64,000 nucleotides of DNA from an uncultured Coriobacteriaceae bacterium (GCA_937937585.1 CALDCB010000011.1:62001-126000), one strand, 5' to 3'; counted from the stretch's first letter, positions 34,006 through 43,493 are shown. Translations and numbers: made by a program. Notes: generated by a model from the sequence alone, not told the origin.

Positions 34006-35463
34006 ATGATTTGCCCTAACTGCAACAACGAAAACCGCGAAGGCGCCAAGTTCTGCGACGCCTGCGGATTTCCCCTTTCTCAGACCACAAACAAGCTCGA
34101 TCTTCCTTCAATAGAGGAGAAGGCTTCCAGCAGCGAACCTGTATCCTCAGACGAACAGCATGTTTCTGCTAATGAGCAGGTTGATCTTCCTAGTTCTGAT
34201 ATCGAGACCCCAATCGCCGACGACAATGCTAAGGACGAAGAATCCCTCGACGAAACGAACGTCGAGCAGGGCGAGCAGAAAGACGATTCGGAAGCCAAGA
34301 ATGAAGAGAACTCCCAAAATTCCGCTGACATGACGCTTAATCTCTCCAGCCTTGGCCTTAATGGGGCAACCAAGCCTCTGGACGACAACGTAAGCGATCG
34401 CGTTGTGGCGTCTGCATTCGTCGCACCCAAACCCGACTGGCGCGATGGCGCAACTATGGAAATGCCTGTCATCGAACCCGACCAATCCGCGCCAAAGAGC
34501 ACCGATTTTCGCATTTCTTCTTCAAAGGAGGCGAATAAGCCTTCCAAGAAGACCATTTTTGTAATTATCGCGACCTTCGTGATCATCATCGCTGTTGCCG
34601 CTGGAGTCACCTACGCTCTGGAGATCTGGGGCGGCAAATCCGTCCCCGATGTAACCGGCATGTCTGAAAGCGAAGCTACCGAAACCCTTCAAGCAAAGGG
34701 CTTTGCCGTACGCTCCACTCAGGTGAAGTCCGACGATAAAGAGGGCATCGTCCTTGTCGAGGATCCTGAAGGCAATTCACGCCTAAGCGAAGGATCTGAG
34801 GTAGTCATCCACATCACCACCCATCGTTTCGTTCCCGACGTAGTTGGCAAGTCCCTTGACGAAGCCAAATCCGCCATTGCCGCAGAAGGGTTCGAAAACG
34901 TCACGTACACCTTCGTCAATTCCGACGAAGAAGAAAACAAGATCCTCTCCATCACGCCGGAGCCAAATACCCGTGCGAAGGGATCGACCGCCATTGAGAT
35001 CGAGGTCGCCCAGCCTTATTGCGTACCCGACGTGTCCGGAATGTCTCTTTCCGAAGCACAGAAAGCAATCAACGATGCCGGTCTGACCTATCAGGTGTAT
35101 TACACCAACTCCGAGCAATACCCTGACGGAACCATCCTCGGAACCCAGCCTGCCGCCAAAGAGAAGGTCAAAAGCGACACCGTCGTCACCATCAACGTCA
35201 CCAGGGTTCGTAGTGCCGAGCTTATCTCCGCAACGCGTAGTCTTCTTACCGCTGGTTCCACCATCGACATCTCGGGCGTTAGCTATTCGATTTCGTCGCT
35301 CGATTCGGTGCAATACGTTGGAGACGACAAAACCACCTACAGCATGACGGCCACGCCGTTCGTGTCGCTGTTCGGAGAACGCCTCTCTGGCACCACGAGA
35401 ACCGTTTCGGGCACTATCGTCTGGACCGAAAGCAACACCGTTTCTTCGATCACTTCATCGTAG
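34006..35463 (+). CDS. Zinc-ribbon, single-pass membrane protein with three PASTA domains
   Basis: A 485-residue protein. It opens with a zinc ribbon CPNCNNENREGAKFCDACG (two CxxC pairs), then an acidic low-complexity region to about residue 180, one membrane helix near residues 184-204 (IFVIIATFVIIIAVAAGV), and three extracellular PASTA domains (VPDVTGMSESEA, VPDVVGKSLDEA, VPDVSGMSLSEA) spanning about residues 213-405. An unassigned C-terminal domain of ~80 residues follows. PASTA domains bind peptidoglycan fragments and are usually part of PknB-type kinases, but no kinase domain is present here. AAGGAG lies 11 bases before the chosen ATG. A cell-wall sensing or anchoring role is inference. 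Confidence 0.85.
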   Translation: MICPNCNNENREGAKFCDACGFPLSQTTNKLDLPSIEEKASSSEPVSSDEQHVSANEQVDLPSSDIETPIADDNAKDEESLDETNVEQGEQKDDSEAKNEENSQNSADMTLNLSSLGLNGATKPLDDNVSDRVVASAFVAPKPDWRDGATMEMPVIEPDQSAPKSTDFRISSSKEANKPSKKTIFVIIATFVIIIAVAAGVTYALEIWGGKSVPDVTGMSESEATETLQAKGFAVRSTQVKSDDKEGIVLVEDPEGNSRLSEGSEVVIHITTHRFVPDVVGKSLDEAKSAIAAEGFENVTYTFVNSDEEENKILSITPEPNTRAKGSTAIEIEVAQPYCVPDVSGMSLSEAQKAINDAGLTYQVYYTNSEQYPDGTILGTQPAAKEKVKSDTVVTINVTRVRSAELISATRSLLTAGSTIDISGVSYSISSLDSVQYVGDDKTTYSMTATPFVSLFGERLSGTTRTVSGTIVWTESNTVSSITSS

Positions 35464-35485
35464 ATAACGCTAAGTCGTCAAAACC

Positions 35486-36253
35486 ATGTCAACCGAACTG
35501 TATAACGCGCATGTCCTCGTGCTGCGCAAAACGCCCTTGGGTGAATCTGACCTGATTGTGACGCTTCTTGCCGATAACGGGTCTCAGCTGCGATGCGTCG
35601 CAAAGGGAGCAAGAAAGCCTTCGAGCAGTTTGTCGGCACGTTTGGAGGTCTACTCCGAAGCTGATATCCATTGCGCACGAGGCAAATCCCTCGACATCGT
35701 CAAAGAAGCACGTTTGCGTTCATCGAACGACCGCGCGAGATCAGACATCGAGCATACCGCATGCGCTGCGCCTATCGCAGAGCTTCTTGACACCGTATCC
35801 CAAGAGGGTCTTGAGGATCCGCGTTTGTTCGCACTTGCATGCGCCGCGTTCTCCGCAATGGGCGACTCATCGCCCTCTCAAGCTGTGTCCCTTTGCGCGG
35901 CCAGTCTTATAAAGATCATGGGGATGGTTGGATTCAAACCTTCACTCGATCATTGCGTCTTTTGCGGAAGGCCCCTTGAACTTGAGCGTTACGACAATGT
36001 TTGCATTTCGGATATCGATGGCGGCGTGGTTTGCGATAATTGCCGCACGCTGACCGAAACCCACCTAATGCCCGCCAACGACATAGCATGGACCCACACG
36101 TTCCTCATGTCCACATTCAAGGATCTCATGAGCATCGATCCTGATCCCATCGTTTCTTTTCAGGTGCTGCAGTTCGCTCAACAATGGTCGCGTGTGCATA
36201 TCGGGAAGAATCTCAAGTCCTTGAATTTCCTATTCACCTGCGGCTTATTTTGA
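35486..36253 (+). CDS. recO: DNA repair protein RecO
   Basis: Recombination mediator that helps load RecA on gapped DNA. The 255-residue protein begins with an OB fold (VLVLRKTPLGESDLIVTLL and GARKPSSSLSARLE, the latter near residue 38) and carries a zinc-binding region CVFCGRPLELE...GGVVCDNCR near residues 155-190. It lies 22 bases after the PASTA gene. era-recO proximity is common in Gram-positive bacteria; here one gene is placed between them. Confidence 0.92.
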   Translation: MSTELYNAHVLVLRKTPLGESDLIVTLLADNGSQLRCVAKGARKPSSSLSARLEVYSEADIHCARGKSLDIVKEARLRSSNDRARSDIEHTACAAPIAELLDTVSQEGLEDPRLFALACAAFSAMGDSSPSQAVSLCAASLIKIMGMVGFKPSLDHCVFCGRPLELERYDNVCISDIDGGVVCDNCRTLTETHLMPANDIAWTHTFLMSTFKDLMSIDPDPIVSFQVLQFAQQWSRVHIGKNLKSLNFLFTCGLF

Positions 36254-36295
36254 CGCGTTAGGAAACCCCTCGGTAGAAACGATCCGTCTTCTGTG

Positions 36296-36301
36296 TATAA
36301 T
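36296..36301 (+). promoter_or_regulatory. Likely -10 element before the TSCPD gene
   Basis: A perfect TATAAT at 36296-36301 lies 37 bases before the TSCPD-gene start. No good -35 hexamer is found at the right distance, so strength is uncertain. Confidence 0.45.
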
Positions 36302-36337
36302 CGCCCGAGTCGATTCTAGAAGGGGAGAGTTGAAACA

Positions 36338-36619
36338 ATGACTATGTACACCTATCAGACGCAAGGCGTTTGCGCAAAATACATCAACATCGAACTTGAT
36401 GGCGACACGGTTAAGAAGGTTGAATTCGTAGGCGGATGCCCCGGCAACGGCCTTGCTGTGGCCAAGCTCGTCGAAGGTCGCAACGTCGACGAGCTCACCG
36501 AACTTCTTGCGGGCACTCGTTGTGGTCAGAAACCAACGTCCTGCTCCGACCAGATGGTCCACGGATTTGCCGCCATCCGCGAATACGAGAAGCAGCAAGC
36601 AGCGAACAACGAGGAGTAG
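36338..36619 (+). CDS. TSCPD-domain small protein
   Basis: A 93-residue protein related to the small stand-alone TSCPD-domain family, whose motif also occurs at the end of B12-dependent ribonucleotide reductases. Visible pattern: YTYQTQGVCAKYINIELDGD, VEFVGGCPGNGLAVAKLVEG near residue 29 and CGQKPTSCSDQM near residue 66. Four conserved-looking cysteines suggest metal binding. GAGAG lies before the ATG; a second ATG two codons later is possible. Function is unknown for this family. Confidence 0.8.
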   Translation: MTMYTYQTQGVCAKYINIELDGDTVKKVEFVGGCPGNGLAVAKLVEGRNVDELTELLAGTRCGQKPTSCSDQMVHGFAAIREYEKQQAANNEE

Positions 36620-36679
36620 CGCTTACTCCCGGCAAGCTTGCCTCAATTATGCGCAAGCTGTGTTCGACCAGCCTCATCA

Positions 36680-36708
36680 TTGCACGTCAAACCCGTTTTC
36701 CGTATTAT
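36680..36708 (+). promoter_or_regulatory. rpsO-pnp promoter
   Basis: TTGCAC at 36680-36685 and TATTAT at 36703-36708 with a 17-base spacer. Transcription would start near 36715, leaving a leader of about 120 bases before the GTG of rpsO. The leader contains short hairpins such as CTGCTGAACAGCAG at 36716-36729, and could support S15 autoregulation, which is known in other bacteria. Confidence 0.7.
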
Positions 36709-36835
36709 TGGAAACGCTGCTGAACAGCAGTGGTCTTTCCTCTTAGCCTGCATACCCACCACATGCGGCTCAGAAGAAAGCCAAGTACAAGTCGCCCGTA
36801 AAGGGCAGTGCACTAGCACAGAAAGGTGGTTTATC

Positions 36836-37123
36836 GTGGCAGATAAACTGAGCATCACCAAGGAGCGCACCGCTGAGCTCATCGCAGAGTTTGGCAAGGA
36901 CGCCAACGATTCCGGCTCCGTCGAGGTCCAGGTTGCAATCCTTACCGAGCGCATCCGCAACCTCACCGAGCACCTCAGGACTCACGCAAAGGACAACCAT
37001 TCTCGTCGTGGCCTGATGAAGCTCATCGGTAAACGTCGCGGTCTTCTGAAGTACATCAAGAACCGCAACATCGATGAGTACCGTGCTCTTATCAAGAAGC
37101 TCGGCATCCGCGACAACATCTAA
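36836..37123 (+). CDS. rpsO: Ribosomal protein S15
   Basis: S15 binds 16S rRNA helices 20-22 and bridges the subunits. The start is GTG at 36836, preceded by GAAAGGTGG; the frame is open upstream but the S15 sequence begins here. The 95-residue protein has the conserved SGSVEVQVAILTERIRNLTE and HSRRGLMKLIGKRRGLLKY, with a few more N-terminal residues than the usual 89. It lies upstream of pnp, as in most bacteria, with a terminator between them. Confidence 0.95.
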   Translation: MADKLSITKERTAELIAEFGKDANDSGSVEVQVAILTERIRNLTEHLRTHAKDNHSRRGLMKLIGKRRGLLKYIKNRNIDEYRALIKKLGIRDNI

Positions 37124-37131
37124 ACCTGTCA

Positions 37132-37157
37132 GAAAACCCGCTTGCCGGCGGGTTTTC
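37132..37157 (+). terminator. Intrinsic terminator between rpsO and pnp
   Basis: Stem GAAAACCCGC (37132-37141) with GCGGGTTTTC (37148-37157) around a six-base loop, ten bases after rpsO. The T4 run lies within the stem, so some read-through into pnp is likely. Confidence 0.75.
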
Positions 37158-37291
37158 GTTTAGATGGTGATGCACACGGCGGGCAGGGCAAGGGTCTTGC
37201 CCGTCGTGGCAATGCGAAACGAAAGTAGCATTGCCGAAGAAGACTCCATCAGCAATAGGGCAGATGGAACGAAGAAAGAGAAGAAAACAAC

Positions 37292-39490
37292 ATGGAGAAA
37301 ATCGTCGAGTCCTTCGAGCTCTACGGCAAGCAGTACCGTTTGGAGACGGGTGAACTTGCTAAGCAGGCTTCGGGTGCTGTGCTGTGCACTCAGGGGGACA
37401 CCACCGTCTTGGTGACCTCCGTCATTTCGAAGGAAGAGAAAGATTACGACTTCTTCCCGCTGACCGTCGACTACATCGAGAAGATGTACGCCGTCGGCCG
37501 CATTCCCGGCGGCTACCTCAAGCGCGAGGCTCGTCCTTCCGAGAAGGGCACCCTTACCGCACGCATGATCGACCGCCCGATCCGTCCTGGCTTCGTCGAC
37601 GGCTTCAAGCATGAGGTTCACGTCGTCGCAACCACCTTGGTCGCAGACCACACCAACCCCATTGACACCATTTGCGTTGCAGGCGCATCCGCATCCCTGA
37701 TGCTCGCTTCCGCTCCCTTCGACGGCCCCGTTGCTTGTGTGCGCGTTGGTCGCGACAAGGACACCGGCGACTTCATCTGCAACCCCACGTACCAGGAACA
37801 GGAAAATTCCGATCTCGACCTGGTCATCGCCGGCACCACCGAGTACATCAGCATGATCGAGGCCGGCGGCGAGGAAATCGCCGAGGAGGACATGCTTGCA
37901 GCCATGTCGTTCGGCCAGACCGCCATCGCCGAATTCTGCGCAGCCCAGCAGCGCTTCCTCGACAAGTGCACCATCGAGGAGAAGGAATGGAGCATCCACG
38001 TTCCCGACGCCTCCATCGCGGAGCGCATCGATCCCTTCTTCGATGAAATGTCTGCAGCCCTCAAGGACGCCGACAAGCAGGCTCGCATGGGCAAGGTTGA
38101 CGAACTTAAGGCCCGCATCAAGGCCGAGAAGTTCACCGAGGAAGAGCTCTCCGCTTGGGGTGCCGACATCGCGGCCGCCCTCAAGTCCCTTGAGAAGCAT
38201 GCCATGCGTCGCATGATCATCGAAACCGGCGAGCGCGCAGACGGCCGTAAGGCCGACGAGATCAGGCCTCTGTACATCAAGCCTGGTTATCTCCCGCGTG
38301 TTCATGGCTCGGGTCTTTTCCAGCGCGGCCAGACTCAGGTTCTTTCCGTCTGCACCCTCGGCATGCTCAACGAGGCCCAGCGCCTCGACACGCTCGAGCC
38401 TGTCGACTCCAAGCGTTATATGCATCACTACAACTTCCCGCCTTACTGCACCGGCGAAACCGGTCGCATGGGCTCCCCGAAGCGTCGCGAGGTCGGTCAT
38501 GGCGCTCTCGCTGAGCGCGCTTTGAAGCCGGTCATTCCTTCCGAGGACGATTTCCCGTACGCAATCCGCGTCGTTTCCGAGGTCATGGAGTCCAACGGCT
38601 CCTCTTCGATGGCTTCCACTTGTGGCTCCACTCTTGCCCTCATGGACGCAGGCGTTCCGCTGAAGGCACCTGTCTCCGGAATTGCCATGGGCCTCATCAA
38701 GGAGGACGACGGCGTCGTCATCCTGTCCGACATCCAGGGTCTTGAGGACTTCTTGGGCGATATGGACTTCAAGGTCACCGGCACCACCGAGGGCATTACC
38801 GCCCTTCAGATGGACAACAAGGCAAAGGGCCTCTCCGTTGAGATCCTCGCTCGTGCACTCGAGCAGGCAAAACGCGGCCGCGCCTTCATCCTTGATGCGA
38901 TGCTGGCCGAGATTCCCGAGCCTCGCGCCGAGCTCTCCGACTATGCTCCGCGTATTGAAACCATCCATATCCCGGTTGACAAGATCCGTGAGGTCATCGG
39001 TTCTGGCGGCAAGGTCGTTCGCGGCATCCAGGAAGAAACCGGTGCTACCATCGACATCCAGGAAGACGGCACCATCCACATCGCTGCAGTCGAGGGCAAG
39101 GCCGGCGATGCAGCTAAGCAGATGATCTTGGGCATCGTGAAGGAGCCCGAGGTTGGCGAGATCTTCGAAGGCGAAGTTGTCGGCATCAAGGACTTCGGCG
39201 CATTCATCAAGCTCACGCCTGCTAAGGACGGCCTGCTTCATATTTCCCGCGTTGCAAACGGCCGCGTTGGCCGCGTGGAGGACGTCCTGTCCATTGGCGA
39301 CGTCATCAAGGTTGAAGTTCTCGAAGTCGACCCCAAGACCGGTAAGATCTCCCTTGATCGCCTGGACAAGCCTGATGCTCCCGAAGGCTCCGCGTCCCAT
39401 GATTCTCGCGACGAACATGGTCACCGCGACAACCGTCCGGGCCGCAACAACCGTGAAGGCCGCAAGCCGCGTCGTCATCACGAGGCTTAA
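37292..39490 (+). CDS. pnp: Polyribonucleotide nucleotidyltransferase (PNPase)
   Basis: Phosphorolytic 3'-5' exoribonuclease of the mRNA-decay machinery. The 732-residue protein has two RNase PH-like domains (GDTTVLVTSV near residue 32; GLFQRGQTQVLSVCTLG near residue 338, with FPPYCTGETGRMGSPKRREVGHGAL-type active-site residues, key part GRMGSPKRREVGHG), a KH domain (IREVIGSGGKVVRGI near residue 565) and an S1 domain (EIFEGEVVGIKDFGAFIKL near residue 622). A short basic tail ends the protein. The ribosome site is a weak AGAGAAG. A strong terminator follows. Confidence 0.97.
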   Translation: MEKIVESFELYGKQYRLETGELAKQASGAVLCTQGDTTVLVTSVISKEEKDYDFFPLTVDYIEKMYAVGRIPGGYLKREARPSEKGTLTARMIDRPIRPGFVDGFKHEVHVVATTLVADHTNPIDTICVAGASASLMLASAPFDGPVACVRVGRDKDTGDFICNPTYQEQENSDLDLVIAGTTEYISMIEAGGEEIAEEDMLAAMSFGQTAIAEFCAAQQRFLDKCTIEEKEWSIHVPDASIAERIDPFFDEMSAALKDADKQARMGKVDELKARIKAEKFTEEELSAWGADIAAALKSLEKHAMRRMIIETGERADGRKADEIRPLYIKPGYLPRVHGSGLFQRGQTQVLSVCTLGMLNEAQRLDTLEPVDSKRYMHHYNFPPYCTGETGRMGSPKRREVGHGALAERALKPVIPSEDDFPYAIRVVSEVMESNGSSSMASTCGSTLALMDAGVPLKAPVSGIAMGLIKEDDGVVILSDIQGLEDFLGDMDFKVTGTTEGITALQMDNKAKGLSVEILARALEQAKRGRAFILDAMLAEIPEPRAELSDYAPRIETIHIPVDKIREVIGSGGKVVRGIQEETGATIDIQEDGTIHIAAVEGKAGDAAKQMILGIVKEPEVGEIFEGEVVGIKDFGAFIKLTPAKDGLLHISRVANGRVGRVEDVLSIGDVIKVEVLEVDPKTGKISLDRLDKPDAPEGSASHDSRDEHGHRDNRPGRNNREGRKPRRHHEA

Positions 39491-39515
39491 TCTCCACAAG
39501 CGACTTCAATCGTCT

Positions 39516-39560
39516 CTAGAAAGCGGAAGGGAACAAAGCCCTTCCGCTTTCTAGTATTTT
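39516..39560 (+). terminator. Strong terminator after pnp
   Basis: A 16-pair stem (39516-39531 with 39539-39554, beginning CTAGAAAGCGG) followed by TATTTT, 25 bases after the pnp stop. Confidence 0.9.
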
Positions 39561-39638
39561 GGGTCCTTTCATCGCAATGAAACACTAGTGAGCGGATTCG
39601 CTGATAGCATGAAGACAACGAGAATTGGAGGCATGATC

Positions 39639-40409
39639 ATGATCAATGTTGCTGTAGCCGGTTGTAACGGCCGAATGGGTTCCGCTGTAGTGGAAGCTGT
39701 CACATCTGCCGAGGATATGCGTGTCGCCTGCGGTATCGATCCCTTTGGCTCGCACGATGACATCCCTGTGCACACCTCCATCGAACAAGCTATCGCTCAA
39801 GGTGGCATTGACGTTTTGGTCGACTTCACCCAACCCGATGTCGTTGCCGGCAACATCAAAGCTGCTCTCGAAGCGGGCATCGACTGCGTGATCGGCACCA
39901 CCGGCTTGACGAACAACACTCTCGAAGAACTTGCATCGCACGCAGTCAATGACGCATGCTTGTTCTACGCACCGAATTTCACAACCGGCGCTGTCCTCAT
40001 GATGCAATTCGCTAAAGCAGCAGCACCATATTTCCCAGAAGCAGAAGTCATTGAATTCCACCATGCAAAGAAAAAGGATGCCCCTTCTGGCACCGCAGTT
40101 AACACCGCCCATATGATTGCAGAGGCTCGTGATCATAGGCAAAGCGATGCCCCTGGAAAGGAAACCGAGATTCCCGGCGCTGAAGGTGCGCGTGGCGCGC
40201 TTATCGACGGGGTCCCCGTCCACTCCGTTCGCTCCATGGGATATGTGGCCACTCAGGAGGTCATCTTCGGCTCCATGGGCCAGACGCTCACCATCAAGCA
40301 CGATTCTTGGGATCGCACCTCGTACATGCCGGGCGTTCTTCTTGGCATTCGCAGCGTCAAAGACGAATCCGGTCTCATTGTAGGTTTAGAGAACTTCATG
40401 ACAAAATAA
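39639..40409 (+). CDS. dapB: 4-Hydroxy-tetrahydrodipicolinate reductase
   Basis: Second enzyme of the lysine/diaminopimelate branch, reducing the DapA product with NAD(P)H. The 256-residue protein has the nucleotide loop VAVAGCNGRMGSAV at its start, IGTTGLTNNTLEEL near residue 88, APNFTTGAVLM near residue 112 and the catalytic EFHHAKKKDAPSGTA near residue 140. ATG 39639 is chosen because GGAGG lies seven bases before it; ATG 39633 is only one base from that site. dapA follows after 67 bases. Confidence 0.95.
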   Translation: MINVAVAGCNGRMGSAVVEAVTSAEDMRVACGIDPFGSHDDIPVHTSIEQAIAQGGIDVLVDFTQPDVVAGNIKAALEAGIDCVIGTTGLTNNTLEELASHAVNDACLFYAPNFTTGAVLMMQFAKAAAPYFPEAEVIEFHHAKKKDAPSGTAVNTAHMIAEARDHRQSDAPGKETEIPGAEGARGALIDGVPVHSVRSMGYVATQEVIFGSMGQTLTIKHDSWDRTSYMPGVLLGIRSVKDESGLIVGLENFMTK

Positions 40410-40476
40410 TTTCGCACCCCGATCCGATGCGATAATGAAGATTACTAGGCGTTTTTAGGAATGACAGGAGCTCATG

Positions 40477-41367
40477 ATGACTGATCCTCAATTTGGTCGA
40501 CTCATCACCGCAATGATCACCCCCTTCGACAACGAGCGTAATCTCGATCTCAAGAGGTGTGCTGAATTCGCTGATCGCCTGGTCAAGGGCGGAACCGATG
40601 CGCTCGCCGTTTGCGCAACCACCGGAGAGAGCCCGACGATTTTCTATCCTCAAAAAATCGAAGTGATCAAAACCGTTATCGAATCAGTTGACGGTCGCGC
40701 AAAAATCATCGCAAATGTTGGCGACAATTGCACCCAGGACACCATCGACTTCGCCCGCGATGTCGAAAAGCTTGGCGTCGACGGACTCATGTGCGTTGTT
40801 CCGTACTATAACAAGCCTCCTCAAGAAGGTTTGTACCAGCATTTCAAGGCCATTGCCGAATCCGTCGACCTTCCTGTCATTCTGTACAACATCCCCGGCC
40901 GTTGCGTTACCAACATGACCGCCGAGACCACCCTGCGACTGGCGCATGACGTTAAGAACATCGTCGCCATCAAAGAAGCCTCCGGTAATATGGAGCAAAT
41001 CAAGCAGATCATCGACAATGCCCCCGAAGGTTTTGTCGTGTACTCTGGCGACGATTCTGTCACGTATGACATCATGAAGATGGGCGGTGCGGGCGTCATC
41101 TCCACCATCTCCAACATCGCCACCGCACGCATGAAGGAAATCGTCGACCTGTGCGCTGCTGGCAAGTGGGATGAAGCAAAAGCCGCCAACGACAAGCTTC
41201 TTCCCATGATGGACGGTCTGTTCGAGACGACGAACCCCATCCTTGTGAAAGAAGCCTTGAAACTCGTTGGCTTCCCGGTTGGTGGCGTCCGTCTTCCCTT
41301 GGTTGACGCAACGCCTGAACAAAGCGAGCGTCTTGCCGCCATCATGCGCGAGGTAGGCGTTCTTTAA
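40477..41367 (+). CDS. dapA: 4-Hydroxy-tetrahydrodipicolinate synthase
   Basis: Condenses pyruvate with aspartate semialdehyde. The 296-residue protein has CATTGESPTIF near residue 46, the tyrosine segment PYYNKPPQEGLYQHF near residue 109, YNIPGRC near residue 138 and the Schiff-base lysine in VAIKEASGNMEQI near residue 166. Two ATGs lie side by side (40474 and 40477); the second is better spaced from AGGAG. Aspartokinase and semialdehyde dehydrogenase are not in the window. Confidence 0.95.
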   Translation: MTDPQFGRLITAMITPFDNERNLDLKRCAEFADRLVKGGTDALAVCATTGESPTIFYPQKIEVIKTVIESVDGRAKIIANVGDNCTQDTIDFARDVEKLGVDGLMCVVPYYNKPPQEGLYQHFKAIAESVDLPVILYNIPGRCVTNMTAETTLRLAHDVKNIVAIKEASGNMEQIKQIIDNAPEGFVVYSGDDSVTYDIMKMGGAGVISTISNIATARMKEIVDLCAAGKWDEAKAANDKLLPMMDGLFETTNPILVKEALKLVGFPVGGVRLPLVDATPEQSERLAAIMREVGVL

Positions 41368-41378
41368 AACTTGGATGT

Positions 41379-41398
41379 AAGCGCTGAACTGCGCTTTT
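41379..41398 (+). terminator. Terminator after dapA
   Basis: AAGCGC (41379-41384) pairs with GCGCTT (41391-41396) followed by two more T. A second small hairpin, GGTCAT with ATGACC (41399-41412), follows directly. Confidence 0.6.
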
Positions 41399-41504
41399 GG
41401 TCATAAATGACCACCATAATGCCGGCAAACCCGGTATGTAAGAAACCGAGAAGGCAAGACGCTGATTGCGACTTGTCTTCTCATGCGTATTGAAAAGGAA
41501 TTCT

Positions 41505-43397
41505 ATGGAGCAAAAAACTCAGCAACAGAAGACCGTTGCCCCCAAGAAAAAGGCAACCCCGCGCAAACGCACGAGTAAAAACACCAATAACAGCACCCCT
41601 GAAAGCAAAAGCTCGATCAAATTCGTGAAACTCGAGCATGAACGCCCCGTCCTTACCAAGGGTGAGCAGGGAAGTGACGGTGCGAAAAAGCAGAGGCAGG
41701 GCATGCCCCGAAAACGCAAGCGCACTTCTTCCAAAAAGTCGAATGGCTCCAAGCTGCGCGTTATCCCTTTGGGCGGTCTTGACGCAATCGGTAAGAACAT
41801 GACTGTCTTTGAATGCAACGGCGATCTGGTGCTTGACGACGCGGGCTTGATGTTCCCCGACGACGATCATCCTGGTATCGACCTGATCCTGCCGGATTAC
41901 ACCTACGTGTTGGAGCATGCCGACCAACTAAAGGGCATCTTCATCACGCATGGTCACGAAGATCACACCGGTGCATTGCCTTACCTGTACAAAGACCTCG
42001 ATCGTCCTGTGCCTATTTACGGCACCAAGATGACCCTGGGGCTTATCGAAGGCAAATTCAAAGAACACCGCATCAAGAATGCCAAACTCGTCGAGATCAA
42101 GGCCGGCGACGTGGTCAACATCGGCTGTTTCAAGGCAGAGTTCTTCGCCGTCAACCACTCTATCCCTGGTGCTGTCGGCGTGTTTCTGCAAAGCCCGGCG
42201 GGTAACATTCTTCATACGGGCGACTTCAAGCTCGACCAAACCCCCATCGATGGCGTGACCACCGACTTCGCTGCGCTCGCTCGTTTCAGTGAGATCGGCG
42301 TAGATCTGATGATGTCCGACTCGACCAATGCCATGCGTAAAGAGTTCACTCCCTCTGAAGCAGAAGTAGGGAAGGCCCTTCGCCCGATCATCGCACAAGC
42401 TAAGGGTCGCGTCGTCATCGCATCATTCGCCAGCCACATCCACCGTCTTCAGCAAATCTGCGATGCCGCCGTGGACAATGGCCGCAAGGTCGTCGTCACC
42501 GGCAGGTCCATGATCCAGAACACCGACATCGCCCGTAAGCTTGGCTACCTGAACGTCGACGACAAGGACCTCGTCGATGCATACGAGCTAAAGGGTATCC
42601 CACCCGAGAAGATCGTCGTCATGTGCACCGGCTCTCAAGGCGAGCCGCTGTCGGCACTTTCCCGAATCGCAGGCGGTCTGCACAAAACCATCACCATCGA
42701 GGAGGGCGATACCGTCATCATCTCCGCCACGCCCGTTCCCGGCAACGAAAAAGCGGTCACGCGCATTGTGAACCTTCTTTCGAAAATCGGCGCGGATGTT
42801 TACGACAAGTCTCGGGCAATGGTTCATGTTTCCGGCCATGCTTCGTCAGAAGAGCTCAAGCTTGTGCTCTCGATCGTGAACCCCAAGGCATTCATGCCCG
42901 TCCACGGCGAATCACAGCATCTGCGCGCTCATGCCAACCTCGCAATCGCAACCGGAGTTCCCGAAGAGAACGTCTTCGTTCTTGAGAACGGCGAATCTCT
43001 CGAACTCGATGGGAACGGCGTCAGGATCGGCGATACCGTTCAAAGCGGTGTCGTTTACGTCGACGGCCTTTCCGTCGGCGACACTTCTCAAGACGTTCTC
43101 GACGACCGCGTCAAGCTTGGCGCTCAGGGCTTCGCTGTTGCCAGTGCCGCCATCTCGTTTACGCGCAACAAGCTTGTCGGCAACGTCGACGTTGAGATGC
43201 ACGGCATCACAGGCGGTGACGATCCTTATATCGTTGAGGAACTTCGCAACGCTATTGAAAACGCCATGCGAAAAGGTCTCGAGAAAGGCGCTACCGAAAA
43301 AGATCTCCGCAAGCTTGGACGCGATGCTATCCTCAATTTGCTTTGGGATCGCATCAAGCAGCGCCCCATGGCCATCATGAGCATCATCACCGTCTAA
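41505..43397 (+). CDS. rnj: Ribonuclease J
   Basis: 5'-3' exo/endoribonuclease of mRNA and rRNA processing. The 630-residue protein has the metallo-beta-lactamase motif FITHGHEDHTGALP near residue 144, then the beta-CASP domain (GSQGEPLSALSRIA near residue 370) and ends with the RNase J C-terminal domain. The first ~80 residues are an extra basic, Lys/Arg/Thr-rich tail, as seen in actinobacterial RNase J. AAAAGGAA precedes the ATG. In the same window are PNPase and RNase Y, so several mRNA-decay enzymes are encoded close together. Confidence 0.95.
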   Translation: MEQKTQQQKTVAPKKKATPRKRTSKNTNNSTPESKSSIKFVKLEHERPVLTKGEQGSDGAKKQRQGMPRKRKRTSSKKSNGSKLRVIPLGGLDAIGKNMTVFECNGDLVLDDAGLMFPDDDHPGIDLILPDYTYVLEHADQLKGIFITHGHEDHTGALPYLYKDLDRPVPIYGTKMTLGLIEGKFKEHRIKNAKLVEIKAGDVVNIGCFKAEFFAVNHSIPGAVGVFLQSPAGNILHTGDFKLDQTPIDGVTTDFAALARFSEIGVDLMMSDSTNAMRKEFTPSEAEVGKALRPIIAQAKGRVVIASFASHIHRLQQICDAAVDNGRKVVVTGRSMIQNTDIARKLGYLNVDDKDLVDAYELKGIPPEKIVVMCTGSQGEPLSALSRIAGGLHKTITIEEGDTVIISATPVPGNEKAVTRIVNLLSKIGADVYDKSRAMVHVSGHASSEELKLVLSIVNPKAFMPVHGESQHLRAHANLAIATGVPEENVFVLENGESLELDGNGVRIGDTVQSGVVYVDGLSVGDTSQDVLDDRVKLGAQGFAVASAAISFTRNKLVGNVDVEMHGITGGDDPYIVEELRNAIENAMRKGLEKGATEKDLRKLGRDAILNLLWDRIKQRPMAIMSIITV

Positions 43398-43493
43398 GAT
43401 ATCCTTTTGAAGCCGTCGGGCAAATGGTGCCACCTGCACTATTTGCCCGAACCCCAAAACGCAGCAATTAAACGCAGCACCAAAGGAGCAGGT

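Noticed and set aside
37160..39499. A 779-codon open frame on the minus strand across pnp
   Set aside because: It is the exact antisense of PNPase, whose sequence is unmistakable; the open frame follows from codon bias and has no homology or ribosome site.
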